A stretch of 64,000 nucleotides of DNA from Paramacrobiotus metropolitanus (taxonomy: Eukaryota; Tardigrada; Eutardigrada; Parachela; Macrobiotidae): contig NW_026570265.1 in NCBI RefSeq assembly GCF_019649055.1, positions 62,001 to 126,000 on the forward strand, written 5' to 3'. Shown here piece by piece: positions 12,336-25,840 of this stretch. Under the pieces are notes generated by a model. It did no database searches. It was not told the origin of the DNA and was given only the letters and a program-made list of their open reading frames with translations. The translations under genes were made by a program, and so were the position numbers. How positions within the stretch are numbered: position 1 is the stretch's first letter; every line of letters begins with the position of its first letter.

Positions 12336-15300
12336 ATGGCGGAATTACCATGGAAAAACTTTGTATGGGCATGGGGTGATGTGCCGTTTATAATTCTTCT
12401 ATTTGCGATAAAGTTATCGCTGCTGGAGTGCTCACATGATTCGAACATAACAGGTACAGATTTATCGCTGTGCCAAGGTGGCTGTACATTTTACAAGATA
12501 CTGATATACAATAGTTAATTACTCAAGCATCGATATAGGTATAATAATTTGTGAAGTGCTTACACTATCTCCTGTAGCGGTGTCATCCGAATACGTGTGC
12601 CGGTTACACGTCCATTAATTAATCTTTTGCCACTGTACTGTTTACAAATTCGCTTTTGTGTCGATTATATTCGGCCGCAAGATGGTGCATCGCGAAAAAG
12701 ATTTAAGCCGCAACATTGTCGCAGCGGCTTTTTTCTGTCTCTCCACGTGTCTATACAACTGTCGATAGCACAGCGATGATAACCGCTCTGTCCCATCAGA
12801 CCACGACTCCTTTTGCTGCACAACAACTAACAAATTCGACGCCTTTGTCAAGCGAAATTGCTTTTTAATGGATTCTTGTGGGCATTCTGGCGTCCACTTG
12901 GAATTGTTTCTCGAGCAAGTCGTGCAAATTATGCTACTTCAGACCACTGTGTACAGACACATTTAGGTTGTCAGTGCATACGATTTTGTAACATATCATC
13001 AGATCTCCAAATTAATTACTTTACTTTTGCTCTGGTTCTCGATCTGTCTAAATTTTGGGTAACGAGGGAGAAAAGTTCCACCACGGGCACGGTGTAAAGG
13101 GTTTCACTCGTAATAAAGCATTTGCATCCTAATTATTACTGTATTCGTACAAAGTTTATTTTATGGAAATACAGTTAGGATTGGGAAGTTATGATGGGTC
13201 AGGTGCCTTTGGTGATCTTGAATGCTGCCGATGTATACTGTTTTATCTGTAAGCAAATTCAATCCGGCTCCATTAACACTATTAAATTTACATAATACTG
13301 TTTTCTATGCTGTTACATTTTTTAGCAAAACGATCCACTTTCCGCACTTATTATGGGAAAAGTGTCCCTTCGGTGATCACTAATTCCAAAAACAATGAAA
13401 AAGTGGTATTGGTTTTAAATCTGATAGCCTTGGATCTTGTTGTAGACAAGGATAATCTTGGCACTGTAGTAACTCATTACATATTTACACCGTAAAAACA
13501 AAAATATCTGAAAGCAGTTATTTTTTATGTTTTTAAATTTTTGGTTTTATGATTTTATCTAACGAATTGATGCACTCGTGTACGTAAAAGTTTCAAAATT
13601 AACCATATATACAGTAGTTACAGACTTTATACAGCAAATATAATTATGACTTCCGCTGTAAAATGAATATTTTCTATCGTCCGCACTTGTGAAATGTGGT
13701 TATTGCGAGGTAAATTAAATTTGCCAATAAATATGATGTAAAAATCTTTGATATAATATTGCGAATTGGCGATTAGTGCGGCAAGCTAATTCAAAAACGC
13801 CGGCATACTTTGTAAAGCATGTTTTATATGCATATTTTGAAAATACACCACCAGAATCACTGAAAATATGCATACGTACTTCACGTTTCTAACAATAATA
13901 GACGTCACTACGATTTACAGGAGACGTTTTGAGGACATTTTCTTTGGAAAATGGCTCTGACTTCCGTCAGATATTGTACGATCCCGTTTTGGCAACGAAT
14001 ATTTTACATGTTGGAGGCCGTGAAGCCCTGTACAAACTGCGAGCCGACAATCTAGATATCATCAATTTAATTCCATGGGAAGCCAATGAAACCGATCGAG
14101 AAAACTGTAGAATAAAAGGCTATGCCGATCAAGAGGGATGCCTTAATTATGTCACTGTGTTGCTCAAAAGTGGCGATGGAAATAAGTTATTTGTTTGTGG
14201 AAACAATGCATTTAATCCGGTCTGCACTTGGCGAAAGGTTTGATCAAGCTGACAATTTCGATTATTTAACTGGGATGGCGCAAAGTGCTTTTTCTTGTAT
14301 ATTAGGCCGACGACTTGAATCAAGAATTATCGCGGGAAGATGGTGCGCTTTCCGCACTTATGAGTCCATTTCCCGCTAATGTGTCAATAGCCACATATAC
14401 AGCGAGAAGTGGCGATCTCTACTTTGGAAGCCGGTTTGCTTGGAATGGCTTAGACCCGGGATTTCATCGCTACTCGCCGCAGTCTGCAGTGCCTATAATA
14501 AGGACACCAAAAAACAGCGCTTTATGGGTGGACGGTGAGGAAACTACATAATTCGTGCAAAGTAATTTTAACAATAATTATTGATAAAGCGCAGATTTTT
14601 AACTTTGGCGCTTCTTCTTTTCTTGCTACTTCCGAACTTGTCGTATTAATGATGTGCGAGCTGTTATAATTACATACGCCATTAATTTTGTTATGCTGGT
14701 CAGCGGTTAAAGAGTTTAAATTTGTTTTGGCTGATTACGCATGTGTGCTTTTGTGGTGGGTCGTGAATATTATCGTTTTAAGGATAAGAAGCGGCTCATG
14801 AGATACGTGACGATCTAGGTCTTTCTATATGTACATAAGCAAAACGAAAGCTGATAGCGTTGGGAAAATGGGTTGGTTTTCGCTCATTTATACGTGTTAT
14901 TTTAGACGCATACTTTGTGGAGATATTTGAGAAAGGACCGTTTGCGTATGTGTTTTTTCGTGAGACCGCTCGGGAATTTTTCAGTAAATCCAACGAAAAG
15001 AAGCCGGTTTACAGTCGTATTGCACGAGTGTGCCAGGTATGACGAAACTTGACAACGGACATAAAAATTTATTACTCGAAGACTGTGGTTATATCAGAAA
15101 AATAAAACTGAGATATATCGATTCATTAGAAAACGCATCAGTAATTTACGTTTTCCATCGATTTAACATTATAAATTCAACCTTATGGATTACTTGTTGC
15201 AGAACGATATAGGAACCTCAAAAGTTACCGGTGTGCAGGTATGTCCTTATTTCGCAGTTTTGGTCAGTATATTATAAATTTTTGTGCGTTTTATAGTGGA

Positions 15301-18300
15301 CAACGTTCCAGAAAGCGCGAATCGAATGCCCACTACGTTTTGGAAGTTCCTTTGATCGGTCGGCGAGTAATGACGATTCGTTCGACCAAGTACAACAGAT
15401 TGCCATTCTGAATGACAATGCCGAACAGCTTGTTACTCCAAGAACCGTCTTCGCCGGCATTTTCAACACGCCTGGGTATGTGCTAGTCTAGATTCTTGTT
15501 TGTAAACACAACGTTGACAACGTAGTATTATGCAGGTAGTGCGTGCGATGATTATGGGTTGTATTGACTTACTGTATTTTTCTGGCTCTTTATTATGCTG
15601 GCCATAGTGAATTGACCGCATGGTTTAGCTGATGATGGCATTCTGACGGTATCTTTCTTAAAAGTGCCACTTGTATAAGGTTTTATAATTTGATCGTAAT
15701 GTGTGCGTAAAGTCTAGGCTAAACGAGAAATCAGCGAGTCCTCCGCTGACATTAAGCAGACTGTTTGACCCTCTCGATCATGACACCTGCCATCTTTTGT
15801 ACACAATGTTGTTTGTGTTACCGGCTTGAATGAAACCTTGACGATTTTCTGCTGTCTTTAACATTCAGAGGGCGTTGAAAATTATGCCTAGCTACCGGTA
15901 ACGTTTTATTCTGCTACGCAGTATGCCATACTACATATCTTGCGTTCAGTGCATTAAAATGCTTGTTTGTACATGATTATATGTATACTTGAAGCATGTA
16001 AGATATGTTTCTTTCATGGAAGGCAGATTTACATTGATTCATTACAAAAATAACCATAATCATCATCAGAAATTTAGATGGCTAAACAATTTTCAGATTG
16101 TTCGTGCACATAAAAACAATTGCAGTACTGGGTAGTTTTTTAGGCTTACCTTTCCTTCTGTAGGGATACGAATGTTACTGGTACACAGTGCAAAAGTGTG
16201 CTAAATCCTTACTTGTTATTGTTAATAAACGAAAACAAACTCTTACTCGTGACAGTCGTAAGTGGTAATGTTTGGAAAACTGTTATGGGTCCATGGGTTT
16301 AGAACAACAGAATTAATATTTGTTGGTGTTCCCTTTTATAGCGTAATACTTAATTCTTGCTGAATAATACCTATTTACCATTAGGCAGATGTGGAAAATA
16401 AATTGCTAATTAATAATGCCTTCGTACAGTATGTTATACTTGGATAATTTGATTTTGTGAAATTTTGTTACAGCCACAGCCTTTTTGGGGCTGCCCTCTG
16501 CGTCTACGAGATGCGAACTATTGAGCGGGTTTTCGACGGAAGTTACCAGGAGCAGCCTAATACTGCTTCGATGTGGCAGAAACTCGATACGCCTGAATAC
16601 CGAAACTTCAACGTGAGTCGAGCGGCAGAACAGTAGATCGGGATTATCGACGTCGTTTGGCCAATCATCAGTTTAATCTTTCATTTGATGGTTTTTTGTT
16701 TGCAGTGTTCAGTGCGGAAGGACAGTCAAGGCAGAAATGTGACGGTGCTTGATCTGAAATTTGCAAGTGACCCTCGGTTAATGTTTGAAAGCGTTGGACC
16801 AGGAATTGGGCCACTGTTTGACAAGCCAGTTGTCATCGAGGAAATGACGCAGTAAGTATTACGGAATTTGCACCAGATAGCAGTCAGTGATTGATAGATT
16901 TTAGCGACTTGCTAGGTGCTAGGTACGAATACATTCAGTTGAATGCCGACAAGTAAAATTACAACAGATTTAGATGGCATTAGCAAAATAACGGGACGAT
17001 TAACGGGCGATATCTCAATCGGTTTGTGAGATACAGTACTACAATTTACTAATATTTATCAGAATTTTCGTCACAGTTCCGGATCGATAATAATCTATTG
17101 AATAATTGTATACGGTAAAGGTCTGCCAGAATCAAACAGCAAATAAATTAATGCCCTTTGTTGGATTTCGTTTTGCATTGACTACGAAGTACAAATAAAA
17201 TGATCGAATTAACGGAAAAGATATTTGTACGATCAAATCAGTTAAGGCAGAGCGTAAAGAAATTTGGTACGAATAGTCGGTGAAAGCAATACTACCATTA
17301 TTTCATGGTACGACTTCAAGAAACTTGTAAATAGAACGACTTGCTTGATTTGCGCTCGAATTACTACCAACGTATTTATCCCTATAATATAAAAACTTGT
17401 TTTACCGAACTGAACCTGTAAAGTGTTTTGCTCTCTGCAACTTTTCAGTGGCTTCCTTTTCAAACAGTAGATACCATAATTAAACGCAATTAAGCAGCGC
17501 GTTACTGCGTTTAAGCTGGCTACGGGCATCAAATTATACATCTATAAGTGTCAAAAGTGCAGATAATGTTACCTGAACCGGCGCCGCAATTTTGCGGTTA
17601 GCGTTTTCATCCGTTTGTGGCTTGTGTCAGAATTTGCTGAAATGGTATTATGGAGGTTCGTTGACTCTCGTCAAAATTTGCGCCGTCGATTGATTAGTTG
17701 ACAGATGGGCCTTATTTGTTGTCTCTGACTTAATTTTTACAGCTGAATAAGTTCAAACTATTTGATTCCACCAAACAGTTGCGTAACATTTGATTAATCA
17801 AGTGCTGAATAAGGAAATAAACTCGCTCAGGCTCACTTGCCGCATCCTTTCGGCTTTCACTGCCAATGACGCGTTAAACCCTCATTTACAAAATTCGAAT
17901 CCACAAAAACCAACCGCTTCTTTTTCTGGTAGCGCCTGTTTTTTAGTGCATTTGTATAATATAATGCAGAATACACATAGTCATATGTTACAAATATGTT
18001 GTAAAAAACCATGTTAGAAATTATAAAAACGAGTTTACAGTTATTAAAAACATCTCTCGTTTTAGGTTCCATTTTTTACAAGCGGAACGCATTTCCATAG
18101 GGAATGATCACTTTGTCTATGTCTTCTACGTAATAACGAGCCATAAAGATATCCGCAAATATGTTCTTGATCCGGCGGATACCCGTTCCGGGCGAGCCTG
18201 TATCGTGGCAGCATGGACCAGTTTATTTAAGCCACTTGAGAGCATTTTAACGATGAAGCTGTTAACGAAGCAGCAAGCGCTGATTATTGGGACATCTCAA

Positions 18301-20303
18301 CGGGTTATTCGGTTGAGTAACCACGCTTGTTATGAGCACTCTAACGAAAGGTAAACTAAGACCACTTGTGGTTTTTATCGTGCGTATGGACGCGTAGAAA
18401 AAACGTGTTATGCTCTTTTTTTCTCCGTGCAGATCCTGTATTGACTCGGGTGATCCACACTGCGGCTGGGATAGTCTTCGCCAGATGTGTCGAGCTCAAC
18501 CGGAAGGTGACAAGCAACACAACACCGGATGGACGCGTTCCCGTCTGGACAATTGTCACAGTAATACGATCTTTCCGGCATGGGACGAGCAGGCGTGGTA
18601 TCCGTGTAAAGAGGATGGCAGTCATGAATCGTGTCAGTGCCGGTCAAGAAAATGCATCGGCAGTCAGTGTCATGCAAGACAATTCCAAATGACCAATTGT
18701 ACGCGGCACGGTGGATGGACAGATTATTCTTCTTGGAGTGAATGTTCACGGGCCAACCGCTGCCAGCAAAACCGTACCCGCAGTTGTACAAAGCCTCTAC
18801 CACAATTTGGCGGTAACGACTGCGAAGGCAGTGCACTGGACAGCAGATCGTGCGATGTGGGCGAATGCGAGGCAAAAGCCGATCTGCGCATGGCTGTACC
18901 ATTGGCGGCGCCGGTGATGTCGGGGGCGCGATTTCAGGATTGGGGTCCGTGGAGCGAATGTTCACGCTCTTGTGGACGGGGAACGCAGCGGCGTACACGA
19001 TCCTGTATGTTAGGGTCACCCACGGGGAAGTGCGATGGACCCCAGGTGGAAAGCAAAGACTGCAACGTGGAAGACTGTCCACCCATGACAAAGATTGGTA
19101 GCTGGTCCATATGGATTAGTGATCCTCACAAAGGATCGGCCGAAGCGTTTGATGAACACAGATTTCAGTGTGTGGCGATTATGAATGGAACCGAACTGGA
19201 AGTTAATTTGAAGCATAACAAACGAGAATGTCCAAATGCCCGAGCGTGTCACACTGGCCGGTAATCGAGAAACTATTTTTAAAAGTTTTTGCCATGTTTT
19301 GAAGTTTTTATCTCCCTTATTGCATGGATATTGTGGTGCTTTTTGTCGACGAATCTGTCGAGAAATGGTAAATTTCTTTTGTTCTACAGTGTATACGATG
19401 CCCGTGTGGAAGCTTCCTGGAGCCCCTGGATGGAGTGCAACCATATCGGAGTACAGGAGCGTTTTTATGATTGTAAAGGTGCTGAACAACGTCCTTGTCC
19501 AGCATTTGAACAACAAGGTAGGGTATCCAAGTGGTAATTTGCTTGGATGTAAATAGTGTGGTTTTGCCTGATTCAGTCGTCCTGATCAGCAAATTTCTTA
19601 CTTTAGCCACCGAGGACACTTCATGGGGATGCTGGTCCGATTGGTCACCGTGCACGAATAACGAACAGTCCAGACATCGGATCTGCATAAAAGATAGCAA
19701 GGCGTGTCGCCATGGGGAATCGACAGTTGAGGCCAGAGTGTGCAAATTGTATGGTGAGTACGATATGTTATTTTACAGAAGAGTGACCTTTGTAAAACAG
19801 CAATGCTACGTGTGCTAAGTCTGAACGAATAACATATAGATGAGAACAATATAGAGACTGCCAGCTCCATCAACCAAGCCGCTGCTTACGGCTCCCTGGG
19901 TTATACGGGATATTTGATTGTCGGATGCGTTCTATCATTCCTGGCTGGTACCATTTTAACACTTTCGATTGTCACATATCGCCAAAAGCGGAAAAGTAAT
20001 CCGCACAACGAAGCCCCGCAGTATCCCATGGCGCCCTACATGGAGCGGCAACCAGTCCAGCTGAATACGTATGCCATCCCGCCGGGCCATCACATACCGA
20101 ACGGGGAGAGCAAAGATCATGACACTGACCATGACGACTACCCGGAAACGCAGGCCTTCGTCCCGAGCGAACCGGTCACGCCGAAAAACTTTGAACGGGG
20201 AGCACCCATGAAAGCGTCTTTCAGGGGTGACAATTTTGGCGGGAAGCCGGCGGCACAACGGCAGTTTTCCACAAGCCAGAAAAGCGATCAGTATTTTGCG
20301 TGA
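12336..20303 (+). CDS. SEMA5: Transmembrane semaphorin with TSP1 repeats (class 5 type)
   Basis: Axon-guidance type cell-surface ligand or receptor for plexins. Thirteen exons: 12336-12453, 13921-14237, 14306-14534, 14906-15036, 15203-15238, 15297-15475, 16474-16612, 16706-16851, 18066-18350, 18433-19260, 19390-19517, 19607-19753, 19840-20303. The sum is 3147 bases, 1048 residues plus stop, with all phases matching. Order: signal peptide (PFIILLFAIKLSLLECS), Sema domain (residues ~45-525; FRQILYDPVLATN, GGREALYKL, KLFVCGNNAFNPVCTWRK, YSRIARVCQ, WTTFQKARIECP, LFGAALCVYEM), PSI (CIDSGDPHCGWD), then TSP1 repeats (GGWTDYSSWSECS, WGPWSECSRSCGRGTQRRTR, SWSPWMECN, CWSDWSPC). A helix near GYLIVGCVLSFLAGTILTLS is followed by a basic stop-transfer and a ~110-residue tail. 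The region 3' of 18185 is duplicated at 38823. This is the only copy with a full Sema domain. Class 5 is inferred from Sema-PSI-TSP1-TM order. Confidence 0.9.
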
Positions 20304-21088
20304 AGTATTGTACGAAGATGAGCACAGCATAAGGTGATGGGCATACTACAGTGTAACGCTGGTGTGGATGTGGTTATGAACTGATGCTCAGATGCAGATT
20401 GTGATTGTTACGGCAGTTTAGCTGGTTTTAGACTAACGTGTCCTTGGACTTGTCTGTCTTTCATGCACCGCGGGATGCTGAGCTGGATTTGCTGTAGAGG
20501 TATTCTCGGAAAGTTTCGGTTGAGTTTTTGTATTTATGAAATCTTTCTTTGTTGTGGCTCGTTGAATTTTGTTTGGCTTTGTTGTACAAATCAAATTATT
20601 GAAGTGAGAAATTGATGTTAAATTTGCGATATGATATCTGCAACGAGTTGAAGTATTTGCGGCGTTGCACGACAGCACATTTGATGTAAGCCAAAGAAAG
20701 CCGTCGTTACAGACAATCACCTCTTACCGAACCCGTTATCGTAAACACTCTGTTTATTACAGGCATCCATTTTACGAAGTCATTGTGTTTTATGAAATTT
20801 ACGTGGTTTAGGAGTACATTGGTATACCCACATCAACGTGTGAAATGCAAATAATTACTATAAATCTGGTAAGAGAGGCCAAAAGAGTAATATAAAAACA
20901 AATTTGTTTGCAATTCAGTGCTCGAGCCAAGTGCCGTGCATATTAACAGTTTTCGGTAACCTTTCAAAGGAAACAAGCCACAATGATTATAAGTAGAAAA
21001 ATTTATTGAAGCGAATATAGAAATTGTAGATACTTAATCAACAATGAAAAATCTTAGGATGGTGGACCTATTGCAATGGGAAATATCG
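20304..21088. other. 3' gap between convergent semaphorin and DSL gene
   Basis: About 800 bp that should hold both 3' UTRs. No gene was seen. It is almost identical to 40939-41724 in the other copy, apart from small indels near 20515-20650. Confidence 0.5.
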
Positions 21089-24000
21089 TTACAAAGTCCC
21101 GCCATTAGTAAGCTGCTTAAATGTGCTGGTCGTCCGGATGCGTGCAATGGGCGGATGACTTCCTGATCTGTGCGACAGATCCGAAGAGCGGACGGTACTG
21201 TATACACGTTCACTGGACGCGGCATTGTCCGTCACCGCGCATGTGGAAGGTTGCAGGGAAACGATATCGTCAGCCGGACACAGTTCGGAACTACTGTCCT
21301 GAAACATGGGATTGTCGAAGGCCGATACCATCAGGCTGCAGTTGTGCGAAGTCGAAGGGGGTCCGTCGGAGAAAGGACTATCCAACCGATACCGTGAATG
21401 GGAACTTCTAGCTAGGATGATTACAATCCCCAAAAGTATTACGACGATAACGCAGAGTGCCGCTATGAACATAATTATACCCGGGGAATGCGGAATATAT
21501 CCCTGCAACAAAACAATCAATTACGGGTTGTGACCGGTGCGATGACCTTTCGTTTCAACATTTTTTCGGCCTCTACCGAAGACGGGTGCCTACACTATGA
21601 ATTACGAAAACGCAAACCTGCGCACCAGACGGACTGATTTGTTTGTAATTGTTCATTATAAAATGTTTCAACAAAATTTTGTTATTAGGTTTACGCACGG
21701 TAGAATTAAGGATGGCAATGTTAGTGACAAACTTACTGCATACAACGTAGCCGCATTGTGGGCGTCCAGCAAGTGCAGCGCAGCTTGAATTATGACGCGG
21801 AACTCCGATGGAGTGAAGACGGCGGTTTGATTGGCTAAGGCGTACACGGTAATAGTTGGTTGCATAGATTGGTTGGAGCTACAAGATCACAGTCACTTTT
21901 TCAAAATTCTGCACGATCTGAAATTGCAATAGTCAAAATTCACTCACATTGACAGACCGGTCAGCTCTACAGATGTCGTCAAAGCCGCAGTGGTTCCGCT
22001 GGTTTCGCTGCGCTCTTGAAGCCGCTCGCGGGCTACCTGGTAGATGGTCCAGTTCAGTTTGTCCAGGAATGAACTATCGTGAATGGAGCTCGCCGTCAGT
22101 CCCGTTCCAAGCGGTACATCATAATGAACAAAAGCGACACCTTGACGAAAAACATTGTATTTATTATCCTGGAGTCTTAAATCGGATGCTGTACCCAGAG
22201 ACTCTGGCAAAGCGTGGCGGGTATTCTGGGTCGCTTGTTTAGTATATGTGCAATAAAAGTACAACTTACGACTTTCTGTCAGCGAGTTCGCATGCTTTGG
22301 CCCGAGTGTCGTATTATTATGATCTGCAGTTAAAAAAGATGTGGACGAACTGGACTACGAATCGCTGACCTTCTGGGGATGGCCTGTCGTCACCGGTGAA
22401 ACTGTTACTGCGCTGGCTTCCTCTATCGTGTCAGTGCTGTGTGTTGCAGCTGAGATTTCCGGCAAAATTGTTTCCGGTGGAATGCTGGTAGTCAGTACAG
22501 TTCCGTTCAGGTTATTCAGCAAATGTGGGCCAGTCATTTCTGGGCTCGGATGGTCTGTTCCTGCTCTTGTGGTGTCAGTTGTCGTAGATCCTGTTGTCTG
22601 CGAGGGTTCGGAGGTGCCGGTCGTGATAGTACTAACAAGTGTGGTTCCTGTTGGAGCGCCGGTTGTCACGGATTCTTTAATAAGCACCGGTTCAGTAACC
22701 TGTGAGGTTTTAAAAATTATCGTGAACATTCATTCGAAAAACAAACCTGGAGCGGAAAACATTACCGGGGTTTCAGGTTGAGTAGCGTACACGATCTGCA
22801 CAATGTCATACGCGCTGGAGTCAGTGACTGTTGACGGACCGGCAACCGTCGAAAGCTCCACAATCTCCAATTCGTCGAAATCTTTGACTTTGCCAAATTG
22901 TTCCTTTTCGGACAATGCAGTTGGTGCACCAGTTTTGGAGGAGACAGTTGTTTCCGTTACAGTGGTAAGGTTGACGGAAGTTTGTACAATAAGAAGGTTT
23001 GGTATCGCTATACTATTTTCAGTTACTGTATGATTTTCGGCCAATGATATAACGGCAGCAGTCGCTTCGCTTGTGGAGGAGGAGCCGGTCTCCAAATCTG
23101 CAAGTGCAGATAACGTTGTTGCTGGGACGTGCGTCGCATTGTCCGACGTTGACGTAACCGTGGTCTTTTTTTCGGTGGTCGAGCTTTCGGTAGACGGGGA
23201 CGTTGTCGCCAGGTAAGTCAAGCTGCCCATAAGTAGCGATACGGTTAACGGCCACACTGTCGAAGACGGTGTTGGATGGACAGTGGCCATCCCGCCGCTG
23301 GTGACGGCTTCGGCCGATACATTGCTGGAATGCTTTTCAAAATACGGTTCATGACCTTCTTCTTCGTGGATGGTCGTGCCTTCCATTCGTACCACCTGAA
23401 CGTGTATAGGATTGATACCGCCATCGGGATCCGTGTGAAGTGTTTCGGCGGCCAATGTGATGTTGCCGGTAGTTGGCAGTGCGTCGCCGATGGGCTCGCT
23501 GCTGTTGGTCACCTCCATTTCGTATGCCACCACGTCATCGGTTTGCGAGCCAAACGTTAAAGGATGAATGTTGAGATTCTCCGACAGCATCTTTGCATTA
23601 CAGAAGTCGCCGGTCCAGCCCGGTTCACAGACACTTTGTCCGGTTCGGGAGTCGCATGTGAAATGGTCGTCTGGACGCGGCACACAATATGTGGAACATT
23701 CCGAATCGTAGTAATGGGGCAGGCACTGAATTCGAGATTCCAGTTGCAGGCTGAAATTGTCAAACCACTATGAATTAAAAAAATTTTCAGTTTCACTAAA
23801 TAAACTAATAAATAAAAGAAACAAATAATAAATAAAAATATTAATATAGATATTAAAATACTATGTAACTTGCACATTATGATACTACATTGATACATAT
23901 CGGCATGCAAACAACTGACAAATTATATGCCCGGTGCAGGTGGTGGCGTTGTTTATTAATGAAAGTACCAATAGATTAAGAATAGACGTGTTTAGACGTA

Positions 24001-24171
24001 CTTTTATAATAAATTTGTATGTGTGGAACTGTATTTAAGCCAATAATTTTTAAGCGCGCATGATAAGAATGCATTTCGCCATACCTGGTGTTGGCCGCTG
24101 TGGAACCGGTCATCCGTAAGCGCAGCATGCCTCCGGATGGAGGCTGTTGAAGAAGTATGTATGTGAAGTTA

Positions 24172-24802
24172 AATAGCCTGTAATGAATATTTTAGCTTTA
24201 AATCTAATATGTCATTGTAAATAAATTTTTAAACACACTAAAAATAAACATCTGAATATGTAAGATGATTTTGTTGTATCGATTGAGAATAGCCACCAAA
24301 GTTATTTTCTATGGTACGTAGGGCGATTCGGCAAACCCGGATCCAACAGTGGATCCGGATGCGCAACTCTGGTTCCGTGTCCATTGTTCTTCGCCGGGCG
24401 ATTCAACAACCCTTTGGGGCGATTCAGCAAACTTTATTTTCGACAAATAGTTAACTTTTACAACGCAGCATCTGTTATTTATGTATTTGCATGTAATAAA
24501 TAAGTGTTGTCTATCTCCATGGCATGCAGTAAGTTGTTGGTCTGTCTGTCAATATAATGCTTTAAATTGGACGAAGGGTTCACATTCACCACAACGGAGC
24601 GTAATCAAACGGCGATTTTTTATAACTTTGGTGGCTATTTCTATTTCGTTAATAGGCGCCTCAAATAGTAATCATTTTATTACCTCAAATAATAATTTAG
24701 CTCACCCCTCATTTTCAAATCCATTCTTCATATCATTTGAGTATAGACGATAAAATCAACTTCAAGGAGCGCTAGGCAGTACTATCAGTACGTGAGCTTT
24801 CT
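24172..24802. mobile_element. ~620-bp insertion with an internal inverted repeat
   Basis: Present in the left DSL copy and absent at the matching place (about 44794-44800) in the right copy. The exact edges are blurred by small changes. Inside is an 18-bp inverted repeat: AATAGCCACCAAAGTTAT at 24288-24305 and its complement at 24622-24639. Between the arms are three copies of a short motif close to GGGCGATTCRRCAAMC (near 24321, 24398 and 24418). No coding frame resembling a transposase is visible, so it may be a non-autonomous DNA transposon or a nested composite. Confidence 0.65.
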
Positions 24803-25389
24803 AATCCTATTACCGGTCCTTTTGCCGTATTAGCTCCAAGGAAACTGCCACGCTCCCTCTCATTGATGCGGATGCGCATTTCCACCCCACGCCAGGCGTG
24901 TGTGATGTTAAAGACGAAAGGGTTTTTAAGAGTGTTCAGTTGTTCACCGAAGGTTACTTCTGCGGTATTATCATACGGTCCAAATGTGAAAGGTCCAGCG
25001 AAATCACACGTGGCCAACGGATCAACAGTGTCGTTCCTGCATAAAACATTTTATGGTTAACAACCACTTTTCGTATAATAAACACTATCCCCAGTCTTTA
25101 CATGTTATAAAACCAATACAAAAGAAATCAAAACTTATTTAATTTACCATAAGATATTGTCGAAAATAGGATTTTGAAACAACCAGACAGGCTGCACAGA
25201 GTGCGTCCTGTGTAGTGTTGTTTTGTGAGTGCGGCAGTGTGCCGGTAAGCAAATGTTTCTTGGCAGTCATTACAGGAAATTAGCAGTGCAGCTTTAATAC
25301 ATGTTAAAATTAATTTGAACTGAACAAAAATGTGATCAAACAAATTACTTTCCTTCTATGGCAGTTGGGAAGACTATTGCTAATAGTAC

Positions 25390-25620
25390 ATACTACTAAT
25401 AGGAAACTAATTCACGAATTCTTACGCCAGCGTCTATCGATTGAAATTCAAAGAGGCAATGCAGTTTCTGTTCTTGGCACTATCGATGGAACAGACAATT
25501 TAAGTGAAATTTTTCTGTTGTAATTAATCCCGTTTTTGTTACAAACTTGTGAAGCGACTGGCTTGAGCTAATAAGAATATAGATTGTAACCCTTCGCATA
25601 GGAAACCGGTTCAATTTTTT
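25390..25620 (+). mobile_element. Retroelement C-terminal fragment in left DSL intron
   Basis: About 200 bp present only in the left copy. It encodes a stretch with LRQRLSIEIQRGNAVSVLGT, matching the ending of the open frame at 4966-5466 (LKQRFSLAVVKGNATAVLST). It is too short for a full domain, so it is a remnant of the same element family. Edges are approximate because the flanking intron has diverged. Confidence 0.5.
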
Positions 25621-25840
25621 AGTACTCTCATTTTCCTAATCTAAATCATACTTAAACCCTGGCGATTGCAAGTTATTGTAGTAATTGTAGTGCAGTATTT
25701 GTGACTAACCAGGTCGCATCGGTGGTAGTAAAGCAGACGGTGAAATGGGGATCACATTTGTTGGACGAAAACCATCCCGAGTCGCATCTTTGCCCGTCAG
25801 ACATCATATGCCGAGTATTAGAAAATTTAACAAATCGTAC

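Noticed and set aside
18366-19101. Long frames on the minus strand and in alternative frames over the semaphorin TSP1 exon
   Set aside because: They are shadows of a GC-rich coding exon; the + frame with TSP1 motifs explains the openness.
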